From the NCBI GenBank assembly GCA_002353975.1, contig DEKQ01000150.1, positions 12,899 through 17,944 of the forward strand: a DNA stretch of 5,046 nucleotides, given 5' to 3'. Every line of letters begins with the position of its first letter. The first letter of the stretch is position 1. Positions 1 through 5,046 of the stretch are shown piece after piece. The position numbers were made by a program, and so were the translations under genes. Under the pieces are notes generated by a model, which saw nothing but the letters and a program-made list of their open reading frames with translations, was not told the DNA's origin and searched no databases. This stretch comes from Prevotellaceae bacterium UBA2718 (GTDB lineage: Bacteria > Bacteroidota > Bacteroidia > Bacteroidales > Bacteroidaceae).

Positions 1-954
1 AAGCTCTACCGTGTTTACGTGCAGGGCGACCCGAAGACTCGTGAAGACTATTCTTCTTTGAAAGATGTGTATGTACGCACCTCTAACGGCCAGATGTCTC
101 CAGTATCGGAGTTCATCAACCTGAAGCGCGTGTATGGCCCACAGGTCATCAACCGCTTCAACCTCTTCACCGCCATCAACGTCAATGCCAGCCCTGCCGA
201 CGGATATTCCACCGGTGACTGTATTGCAGCGATGGACGAAGTGGCAAAGGCCACACTGCCTGCAGGCTACACATACGAGTTCTCAGGCCTGACACGTAAC
301 GAGGCTGAGTCAAGTAACTCTACCGGTATCATTCTCGTTCTCTGTCTGGTATTCGTATATCTCATCTTGTCGGCACAGTATGAGTCCTACCTCCTACCCC
401 TCTCGGTTATTCTCTCTATCCCGTTCGGACTGGCAGGAGCATTCCTCTTTACCAACCTCTTTGGCAAGAACAACGACATCTACATGCAGATTGCCCTCAT
501 CATGCTTGTGGGTCTGCTTGCTAAGAATGCCATCCTCATCGTTCAGTTTGCCCTGGAGCGCCGCCGTCTTGGCATGGCTATCTCATGGTCTGCCATCCTC
601 GGTTCGGCAGCCCGTCTGCGTCCTATCCTTATGACGGCGTTGGCAATGATTATCGGACTCTTCCCGCTTATCATTACCGGCATACCCGGACTGAGCCTCT
701 TCATGCCGCCGGCAGTGGGCGAGAACGGTTACATCACCCTCGGTGCTGCCGCCATCGGTGGTATGCTCATCGGTACATTCTGCCAGATTCTTGTGGTGCC
801 GAGCCTCTTTGTCATCTTCCAGTGGCTGCAGGAAAAGATTTCTCCGCTTGACTTTGATGACGAAGCAAGCCCGTCTATTGAGGCACAGCTGAGCCAGTAC
901 TATGCACCTCGCGAGATACGCGCCAGCGAGTTTGATGACAAATATGTTAAGTAA
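1..954 (+). CDS. RND-type (HAE-1, AcrB-like) efflux pump inner-membrane subunit, C-terminal part, 5'-truncated
   Basis: This is the last 317 residues of an AcrB/MexB-like proton-driven drug or lipophile exporter; the frame is open from base 1, so the start lies upstream of the window (full-length family members are about 1030-1060 aa). Residues 1-105 are the end of the second periplasmic porter region. Five hydrophobic segments follow at about 108-126, 132-152, 160-182, 205-230 and 248-275, matching TM8-TM12. The signature LSAQYES (123-129) is followed by GLLAKNAILIVQFA (171-184), whose Lys175 matches the proton-relay lysine of AcrB (Lys940), and by RLRPILMT (205-212). The cytoplasmic tail (276-317) is hydrophilic. 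The link between TM11 and TM12 (about 223-252) is roughly ten residues longer than in AcrB as I recall it. The outer-membrane factor gene follows after 7 nt, so the two very likely share a transcript and a pump complex. Family is secure; substrate cannot be told. Confidence 0.95.
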   Translation, partial: KLYRVYVQGDPKTREDYSSLKDVYVRTSNGQMSPVSEFINLKRVYGPQVINRFNLFTAINVNASPADGYSTGDCIAAMDEVAKATLPAGYTYEFSGLTRNEAESSNSTGIILVLCLVFVYLILSAQYESYLLPLSVILSIPFGLAGAFLFTNLFGKNNDIYMQIALIMLVGLLAKNAILIVQFALERRRLGMAISWSAILGSAARLRPILMTALAMIIGLFPLIITGIPGLSLFMPPAVGENGYITLGAAAIGGMLIGTFCQILVVPSLFVIFQWLQEKISPLDFDDEASPSIEAQLSQYYAPREIRASEFDDKYVK

Positions 955-961
955 AAGCAAT

Positions 962-2356
962 ATGAAGATACTCAATATAATCACCATTGGTCTCGTGGCT
1001 GTCCTGATGGGCAGCTGCGGACTGTACTCAAAATATGAGCGTCCTGAGGTGAAGGTCAACACCTCCGCAGCCATGCGCGACGCTGAGCTATATGCTAACA
1101 CCACCGACAGCCTTGGCTTCGGCGACGTGGCTTGGCGTGAGGTATTCACCGACCCACAGCTGCAGCAGCTCATTCAGGCCGGACTGGACAACAATCTGGA
1201 CATCTATAAGGCCGTAGCAAGTGTGAAGCAGATGGAGGAGGCACTGAGATGTGCGCGCCTCGCATTCCTGCCAAGCCTGGCACTTGCGCCTAACGGCAGT
1301 TTATCAAAGGTGCTCACAGGAGACTACAAGTCAGACTGGAGCAAGTCATACGCATTGCCCATCTCAGCTTCCTGGACCATTGACATCTTTGGCAATATCC
1401 TTGCGCAGAAGCGTAATGCCGAAGCTACACTGGCCATGACCAAGGACTATGAGCAGGCAGCACGCTCAGGAGTCATCTGCGGTGTGGCAAACAGTTACTA
1501 TACCCTCCTCATGCTGGACCGTCAACTGGAGATTCTTGCTGAGATGGAAAAGCTCACCAAGGAGACCTGGGAGATGATGAAGCTGCAGAAAGACCTGCGC
1601 GGAGCCCGCGAAACGAGCGTTGTATCGGCACAGGCAGCCTTCCTCAAAGTTCAGGCCCAGGCGGTAGATATGCGCAGACAGGTCAGGGAGGTGGAGAATG
1701 CACTTTCCCTCCTCGTAGGCCGCGAGGCACAGGCCATCAGCCGCGGCAAGCTGGCAGACCAAACGCTGCCATCTGAGTTCAGCACAGGCTACCCACTGCG
1801 AATCCTCAGCATACGTCCTGACGTGCACGCGAAGGAGATGAACCTCGCCGCATGTTTCTATGACGTGCAGAAGGCCCGCAGCAGCATGTACCCATCCCTC
1901 ACGATATCTGCCAACGGCTCATACACCAACAGTCTGGGTTCCATGATTGCCAACCCGGCACAGCTCATAGCCAACTTTGTAGGCTCACTGGCACAGCCGA
2001 TCTTTTCTAACGGCAGGCTGACAGCACAGTTGCGCATAGAGAAGATCGACTATGAGGTAGCAGAAAAGGAATGGATACACTCCATACTTAACGCCGGAGC
2101 AGAGATTAGCAACTCTCTCGTGGAGTATCATAGTGCAAACGAAAAGGGAGCATTGGACCGCCAGCAGGTTGAAGTACTCAAAAGGAGCGTTGACTATACC
2201 CTCAATCTCTTCAAGATGGGCACAAGTTCATATCTTGAGGTTCTCACTGCACAATCCTCTCTCCTCAACGCAGAGATATCACAGGTGACCGATGACTTCA
2301 ACAAGATGCAGGCAGTAGTAAACCTCTATAGCGCCTTAGGAGGAGGCAGATACTAA
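962..2356 (+). CDS. Outer-membrane efflux lipoprotein, OprM/NodT (TolC-like, OEP) family
   Basis: This is the outer-membrane channel that would dock on the preceding RND pump. The ATG at 962 is preferred because it gives MKILN, a hydrophobic core and a lipobox LMGSC with Cys19, a standard lipoprotein signal peptide; in-frame ATGs at 902, 935 and 944 overlap the pump gene and would lengthen the region before the signal. The mature protein has two OEP repeats. Seen motifs are SWTIDIFG (about 137-144), the RPDV of the second repeat (285-288), YPSL (310-313), YLEVLTAQ (424-431) and the ending LYSALGGGRY, all typical of NodT-type channels. Long polar helices around 180-250 and 365-455 fit the periplasmic alpha-barrel. 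The length of 464 aa is normal. The 7-nt gap after the pump gene supports an operon. Family is very sure; the start is fairly sure (944 is the next choice). Confidence 0.95.
   Translation: MKILNIITIGLVAVLMGSCGLYSKYERPEVKVNTSAAMRDAELYANTTDSLGFGDVAWREVFTDPQLQQLIQAGLDNNLDIYKAVASVKQMEEALRCARLAFLPSLALAPNGSLSKVLTGDYKSDWSKSYALPISASWTIDIFGNILAQKRNAEATLAMTKDYEQAARSGVICGVANSYYTLLMLDRQLEILAEMEKLTKETWEMMKLQKDLRGARETSVVSAQAAFLKVQAQAVDMRRQVREVENALSLLVGREAQAISRGKLADQTLPSEFSTGYPLRILSIRPDVHAKEMNLAACFYDVQKARSSMYPSLTISANGSYTNSLGSMIANPAQLIANFVGSLAQPIFSNGRLTAQLRIEKIDYEVAEKEWIHSILNAGAEISNSLVEYHSANEKGALDRQQVEVLKRSVDYTLNLFKMGTSSYLEVLTAQSSLLNAEISQVTDDFNKMQAVVNLYSALGGGRY
2338..2346 (+). promoter_or_regulatory. Shine-Dalgarno-like sequence AGGAGGAGG before the LpxA-like gene
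   Basis: AGGAGGAGG lies 11 nt before the ATG at 2358 and is complementary to the usual 16S rRNA 3' end. It sits inside the last codons of the outer-membrane factor gene, where it encodes part of the LGGGRY ending conserved in that family. It may therefore be a coding by-product, and Bacteroidota generally depend little on Shine-Dalgarno pairing. The spacing is slightly long for an ideal site. Confidence 0.4.
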
Positions 2357-2357
2357 T

Positions 2358-3143
2358 ATGAGTAACATTTCAGACAGAGCCTTTGTAGATCCGAAGGCAA
2401 AAATCGGCAATAATGTCACCATCATGCCATTCGCCTATGTAGAGGGCGATGTAGAGATTGGAGACAATTGCACCATATATCCCTTCGTAAGTATTATGAA
2501 CGGCACCCGAATGGGAAAGAACAACAAGGTGCATCAGGGAGCTGTCATCAGCGCCATACCACAGGACTTCGCCTACAAGGGAGGCAAGACTCTCACCGTC
2601 ATCGGCGATGACAACATCTTCCGCGAGAATGTCATCGTGGCACGCTCCAGCTATGAGGAAGAAGGAAAATCCACATGGATTGGCAACCGCAACTTCTTTA
2701 TGGAGGGCGTTCACATATCCCATGACAACACTATCGGCTACGACAACGTCTTCGGATATGGTTCCAAGCTCGCCGGTTGTGTAAAGGTTGAGGATGACGT
2801 CATTCTCTCCACCAATGTTGTGGTAAATGCCGACGTGCGTATCGGACGCACATCCATGATTGGTGCCGACTCGTTCATAACCAAGGATGTGCCACCATAC
2901 ATCATCGCAGCAGAAAATCCGGTAGAGTTCCAGGGCGTCAACCGCTTTGCAATGGAGCGTCTGGGCAAAGACACCAGGACTATCAACCACATAGCCAATG
3001 CCTACCGACTCGTATTCAACGGGCAGACGGACTTGCTTGACGTGTGTCACCAGATAGAGGAGCAGATCCCTGCATCCAAGGAGATGACAAACATCGTCAA
3101 TTTCCTGAGGTCATCCGCTCTGGGATTGATAGGACGCATATAA
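2358..3143 (+). CDS. LpxA-family acyl-ACP--UDP-sugar O-acyltransferase (possible divergent paralogue)
   Basis: The 261-aa product has the LpxA layout and length (E. coli LpxA is 262 aa). Residues 1 to about 185 form a left-handed beta-helix of hexapeptide repeats (KIGNNV, EIGDNC, RMGKNN, TIGYDN, RIGRTS). The DVPPYIIA turn follows (177-184), then a helical C-terminal domain ending RSSALGLIGRI. LpxA moves a 3-hydroxyacyl chain from acyl-ACP to UDP-GlcNAc, the first step of lipid A synthesis, in the cytosol. The general-base histidine is present as His122 in VHISHDNTIG. Aligned from memory to E. coli LpxA without gaps, other pocket residues differ: Lys76 to Ala72, His99 to Ala95, His144 to Cys141, His160 to Asn157, Gly173 to Ala170. 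This suggests a paralogue with altered substrate rather than the housekeeping enzyme, so no symbol is given. The ATG lies 1 nt after the preceding stop, so translation may be coupled. Family is sure; substrate is not. Confidence 0.9.
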   Translation: MSNISDRAFVDPKAKIGNNVTIMPFAYVEGDVEIGDNCTIYPFVSIMNGTRMGKNNKVHQGAVISAIPQDFAYKGGKTLTVIGDDNIFRENVIVARSSYEEEGKSTWIGNRNFFMEGVHISHDNTIGYDNVFGYGSKLAGCVKVEDDVILSTNVVVNADVRIGRTSMIGADSFITKDVPPYIIAAENPVEFQGVNRFAMERLGKDTRTINHIANAYRLVFNGQTDLLDVCHQIEEQIPASKEMTNIVNFLRSSALGLIGRI

Positions 3144-3151
3144 GAGAAACA

Positions 3152-3159
3152 TATCTTTG
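3152..3159 (+). promoter_or_regulatory. Possible Bacteroidota -7 promoter element (TATCTTTG)
   Basis: TATCTTTG matches the TAnnTTTG -7 element known for the major sigma factor of Bacteroides. The expected TTTG -33 partner is poor: only ATTG at 3125-3128, with a 23-bp spacer that is longer than usual. No plus-strand gene follows, so if active it would make a short non-coding transcript starting near 3165. A chance match is quite possible. Confidence 0.2.
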
Positions 3160-3178
3160 CACTTTTTTTGACATATAA

Positions 3179-3208
3179 GGGGCAGGTTATTGTGAAATAG
3201 CCTGCCCC
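3179..3208 (+). terminator. Stem-loop, likely terminator of the efflux/LpxA-like operon
   Basis: GGGGCAGG (3179-3186) pairs with CCTGCCCC (3201-3208). The stem continues through TTATT/AATAG (one G-T wobble) to a GTGA tetraloop at 3192-3195, giving 13 pairs. It begins 35 nt after the stop codon of the LpxA-like gene. No good T tract follows on either strand; the run of seven T lies before the stem (3163-3169). It is therefore a strong RNA 3'-end hairpin but not a textbook intrinsic terminator. It could also stop transcription coming from pgeF. Confidence 0.55.
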
Positions 3209-3220
3209 TGCTGCGTTTCT

Positions 3221-3308
3221 ATGCGTTAAGAATCTCTGAATTATGCGTGAAGTCAGCCTGAAAGATGTGTGAAGTCAGCCTGAAAGATGTGCAAAGTGAA
3301 CGCGATGC
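3221..3308. repeat. Direct tandem repeat, 22-bp unit, two exact and two degenerate copies
   Basis: Two perfect, adjacent 22-bp copies begin with GTGAAGTCAGCCTGAAAGAT, at 3247-3268 and 3269-3290. In the register starting ATG(C/T)G there are four units: 3221-3242, 3243-3264, 3265-3286 and 3287-3308. The outer two match their neighbours at about 14/22 and 13/22 positions, the pattern expected when array edges decay. The unit has no obvious internal palindrome. Confidence 0.85.
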
Positions 3309-3310
3309 GT

Positions 3311-3402
3311 GTGCGGACTCAACTGTCCGCCACGTGCGGAAACTTTTTCCGTAACGGTTCGGAAACTTTTTCCGCACGTGGCGGAATTTCTTTCCGCACG
3401 TG
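3311..3402. repeat. Array of four short stem-loop units, ~22-23-bp period, CACGTG junctions
   Basis: Four successive units each carry a small inverted repeat of the form CGGA...TCCG. They are GCGGAC-6 nt-GTCCGC (3313-3330), CGGAAA-CTT-TTTCCG (3337-3351), the same again (3360-3374), and GCGGAA-5 nt-TTCCGC (3381-3397). Junctions carry the palindrome CACGTG at 3331-3336, 3375-3380 and 3397-3402; the junction between units 2 and 3 instead reads GTAACGGT. The 18-mer at 3369-3386 recurs at 3391-3408 with one mismatch, exactly 22 bp on. A weaker degenerate fifth unit may follow to about 3421. Confidence 0.8.
3326..3385. repeat. Long inverted repeat, 17-bp perfect arms
   Basis: The arm TCCGCCACGTGCGGAAA (3326-3342) is the exact reverse complement of TTTCCGCACGTGGCGGA (3369-3385). 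Inside, TTTCCG (3346-3351) can pair with CGGAAA (3360-3365) beyond a 3-nt internal loop, leaving the loop TAACGGTT. Transcribed from either strand this gives a long stable hairpin. It competes with the small stem-loops of the individual repeat units, so only one set can form at a time. It may end or protect transcripts from both directions, pgeF in particular, but no T tract follows. Confidence 0.75.
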
Positions 3403-3440
3403 ACGGAACAATCATCTGAAGCCACTTCGGAGACAGTTTA

Positions 3441-3499
3441 GCTTAGGTTTATGGACTGCTTGGCTTTGGCTTATGGACTGTTTTTGCTTAGGTTTATGG
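3441..3499. repeat. Direct tandem repeat, 22-23-bp unit, 2.6 copies, abutting the pgeF stop
   Basis: Three copies start at 3441, 3463 and 3486. The first unit starts GCTTAGGTTTATGGACTG, the second GCTTTGGCTTATGGACTG (two differences in 18), and the third keeps GCTTAGGTTTATGG before diverging. The spacings are 22 and 23 bp. The last recognisable base, 3499, is two bases from the pgeF stop codon (3502-3504). The unit is unrelated in sequence to the other two repeat blocks. Confidence 0.75.
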
Positions 3500-3501
3500 G
3501 G

Positions 3502-4293
3502 CTATCTCAGCATGAAGGCCGTGAGATTTCTTCCACACTTCTCCGTGCCTTTCTGCTCACGTCGTGCAGAGAAATAGTGTTCGTCCGTGAAGGTATCTAC
3601 GTTTGATACCGTTATATTGACGTGCTTCACACCTGCCACGAGCAGCTGATTACGGTTTACTTCCTTCAGGTTGATGTGCCATTTATCTACTCCGGCAGCG
3701 CGCCCTTCCTCTGTCGGCGCCGCTGAGGCAGGATATATCTTTGCCAAGCGTTCGTTGGCATCTTCGCCGTATGAAGCGTTTGGGAGCAATCTGGAGTCTA
3801 CGAACGAGGCATATACCTCATCGCCCACCTCAAAGGAGTCCATTGAGATGCCCGGCCCTATAACGGCGCTACAGTCTGCGGGATTTGTCCCGAACGCTAT
3901 ATGCATCTCGTCTATGGCCTTCTGCACGATGCGCAATACCGTGCCGCGCCATCCTGCGTGTATGGCTGCGGCTGCATGGTGAACGGGGTCATAGACCAAG
4001 ACGGGAATGCAGTCGGCTGTTGACACACCTATTATAACATTGCGAGCCTGTGAGACAACAGCATCCACGCCCTCAAGGAGAATTTTCTGTGTCGGCGCCG
4101 GCAGCGAAAAGAAATCATCTGAAATCTGCATCACGCGGTCGCTGTGTATCTGGTGTGGGTAGAGCAAGGCTGCCTCGGCGCCATCTGAGGCCGCCGTGGC
4201 TTTCAGCGCTTGCTTTATCAGCAGCGGGTCGCGCCCTACTGTACGGTCAGTAGTAAATGCAAGGATTGAAGGGTTTAGGTCGTAATAAAGCAC
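3502..4293 (-). CDS. pgeF: PgeF/YfiH family (laccase-domain, DUF152) peptidoglycan editing factor / purine nucleoside phosphorylase
   Basis: The 263-aa cytosolic protein belongs to the YfiH/LACC1 family, whose members act on purine nucleosides (phosphorylase and deaminase activities). E. coli YfiH also keeps L-Ser out of the peptidoglycan stem. The metal/active-site signatures are present: HQIH (47-50, His50 being the QxH histidine), STADCIPVLVYD (91-102, Cys95) and IHAGWRGT (111-118, His112). Further conserved stretches are GPGIS...FEVGDEV (146-160), KWHINL (204-209) and YFSARR (240-245). Residues about 168-202 form a variable insert. The start codon is GTG at 4293; the next Met is residue 55, past the conserved HQIH, so GTG (or another non-ATG codon just upstream) must be used. 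No Shine-Dalgarno is seen; the leader is A-rich. The gene follows obg after 33 nt, probably in one transcript. Confidence 0.93.
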   Translation of the reverse strand: MLYYDLNPSILAFTTDRTVGRDPLLIKQALKATAASDGAEAALLYPHQIHSDRVMQISDDFFSLPAPTQKILLEGVDAVVSQARNVIIGVSTADCIPVLVYDPVHHAAAAIHAGWRGTVLRIVQKAIDEMHIAFGTNPADCSAVIGPGISMDSFEVGDEVYASFVDSRLLPNASYGEDANERLAKIYPASAAPTEEGRAAGVDKWHINLKEVNRNQLLVAGVKHVNITVSNVDTFTDEHYFSARREQKGTEKCGRNLTAFMLR

Positions 4294-4326
4294 TTTATGA
4301 GTATTTTGTTTGTTATTTGTGTTGGG

Positions 4327-5046
4327 TTAAACGTATTCAAAGTCTTCCAAATCTTCTGCATCTTCCATATCGTCATAGTCACTTTGCGGCTCTTCATCAT
4401 CGTCCGGGATGTCCTCCAGGTCGGCAAAGTCTGCTATGTCACGGTCACGATGCACGAGTGTCTCCTCAGCTATAACACCCTGTATCTTATTGCTCTCACT
4501 GTTGAGTTCCTTCCAGAGCAAATCCTTCAGGTCATCAATGCCAAACCCTGTGACCGACGATATGAATACCACAGGGATGGATGTCAGGTCTTCAAGCTCT
4601 TCTTTTAGCATCGTAAGCAGTTCTTCGTCAAGGATGTCGCACTTTGTCACAGCGAGTACCCGGTGCTTCTGAAGCATTTCGGGATTGAATTTCTCCAGTT
4701 CGCGGAGCAACAATTCATACTCCTTCCTGATGTCATCGCTCTCTGCCGGCACCATGAAGAGCAGGAGCGAGTTACGCTCTATGTGGCGCAGGAAGCGCAG
4801 ACCGAGACCCTTTCCCTCTGCCGCACCTTCTATGATGCCCGGTATATCAGCCATTACGAACGACTGTCCGCTTCTGTAAGGCACGATGCCGAGTGAGGGT
4901 TCAAGCGTTGTGAACGGATAGTTAGCTATCTTAGGACGCGCTGATGACAATGCAGACAGCAGCGTCGATTTGCCTGCATTAGGCAGACCTACGAGACCCA
5001 CATCCGCAAGCAGCTTCAGCTCCATTATCACCGTCATCTCCTGCAT
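4327..5046 (-). CDS. obg: GTPase Obg (CgtA/ObgE), GTPase domain and acidic tail, N-terminus outside window
   Basis: This is the last 239 residues of Obg, a ribosome-associated GTPase of large-subunit assembly and growth control. The frame is open at the window edge, and the glycine-rich Obg fold (about 150 residues) is missing, so the Met at 5046 is internal. The GTPase motifs, numbered from there, are G1 GLPNAGKST (20-28), G2 YPFTTLEP (43-50), G3 DIPGIIEGA (67-75), G4 TKCD (134-137; the general form is NKxD) and G5 SSVTG (163-167). LKLLADVGLVG just before G1 is typical of Obg. After the GTPase fold, from about 200, comes a tail very rich in Asp and Glu, with no room for the OCT domain found in some Gram-positive Obg proteins. 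As I recall it, short Bacteroidota Obg proteins look like this. No terminator lies between it and pgeF. Confidence 0.95.
   Translation of the reverse strand: MQEMTVIMELKLLADVGLVGLPNAGKSTLLSALSSARPKIANYPFTTLEPSLGIVPYRSGQSFVMADIPGIIEGAAEGKGLGLRFLRHIERNSLLLFMVPAESDDIRKEYELLLRELEKFNPEMLQKHRVLAVTKCDILDEELLTMLKEELEDLTSIPVVFISSVTGFGIDDLKDLLWKELNSESNKIQGVIAEETLVHRDRDIADFADLEDIPDDDEEPQSDYDDMEDAEDLEDFEYV

Larger units (their letters stand above)
3144..3501. other. Non-coding convergent intergenic region rich in 22-bp-period repeats
   Basis: About 358 bases separate two converging gene sets. No convincing gene is present. The first 35 bases hold an AT-rich stretch with a promoter-like motif and a T run; a strong stem-loop follows at 3179-3208. 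From 3221 to the pgeF stop codon the sequence is almost entirely repeats in three blocks, listed separately. Because the repeat period (22-23) is not a multiple of three, the repeats shift frame at each unit, which argues against a coding role. Confidence 0.85.

Noticed and set aside
902..961. Longer N-terminus for the outer-membrane factor (ATG at 902)
   Set aside because: It overlaps the pump gene by 53 nt and puts 20 polar residues before a clear lipoprotein signal peptide starting at 962.
583..1173. A 196-codon minus-strand open frame opposite the pump and outer-membrane factor genes
   Set aside because: It is antisense to two clearly recognised genes, and its translation has no family character.
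2370..3050. A 226-codon minus-strand open frame opposite the LpxA-like gene
   Set aside because: It mirrors the hexapeptide-repeat codons of the real gene, a common source of long antisense frames.
3219..3425. A minus-strand 68-codon open frame with Lys/Arg/Phe-rich sequence across the repeats
   Set aside because: It lies entirely on the repeat blocks, whose 22-23-bp period changes frame at each unit. It starts at GTG with no supporting signal and resembles no family I know.
3221..3501. CRISPR array
   Set aside because: Repeat units touch each other with no unique spacers, and no cas gene is near.
3221..3501. Insertion sequence remnant or attachment site
   Set aside because: No transposase or integrase fragment and no tRNA are present. 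The inverted repeat arms are only 26 bp apart and are better explained as a hairpin.

Overview
The window reads as a chromosomal segment of a Bacteroidota bacterium, probably a Bacteroidales member of the Prevotella type. Evidence: the protein families present, a short Obg GTPase with an acidic tail, A-rich leaders without Shine-Dalgarno sequences, and a TAnnTTTG-type motif. This assignment is inferred from family character, not from a search.

Plus strand, 1-3143: three closely packed genes that look like one transcript. They are the 3' part of an AcrB-type RND (HAE-1) efflux pump gene, an OprM/NodT-type outer-membrane factor lipoprotein, and an LpxA-family hexapeptide-repeat acyltransferase. 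The genes are separated by 7 nt and 1 nt. The missing N-terminal two thirds of the pump, and presumably its periplasmic adaptor, lie upstream of the window. Pump and outer-membrane factor form an export machine spanning both membranes. The LpxA-like protein suggests a link to outer-membrane lipid chemistry, but it differs from E. coli LpxA at several substrate-pocket positions and may be a paralogue with another substrate.

Minus strand, 5046-3502: the GTPase and acidic C-terminal parts of Obg, then pgeF (YfiH/laccase-domain family), 33 nt apart and probably co-transcribed. Obg serves ribosome assembly and growth control; PgeF serves peptidoglycan editing and purine nucleoside metabolism.

The two transcripts converge on a non-coding stretch, 3144-3501. 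It holds a 13-bp stem-loop, probably a terminator, followed by three consecutive and unrelated repeat blocks, all with a period of about 22-23 bp: a direct tandem repeat (3221-3308), a chain of short stem-loops with CACGTG junctions that contains a perfect 17-bp inverted repeat (3311-3402), and a second direct repeat that runs up to the pgeF stop codon (3441-3499). This repeat region is the least explained part of the window. The protein-coding genes are otherwise ordinary, apart from the divergent LpxA-like enzyme.
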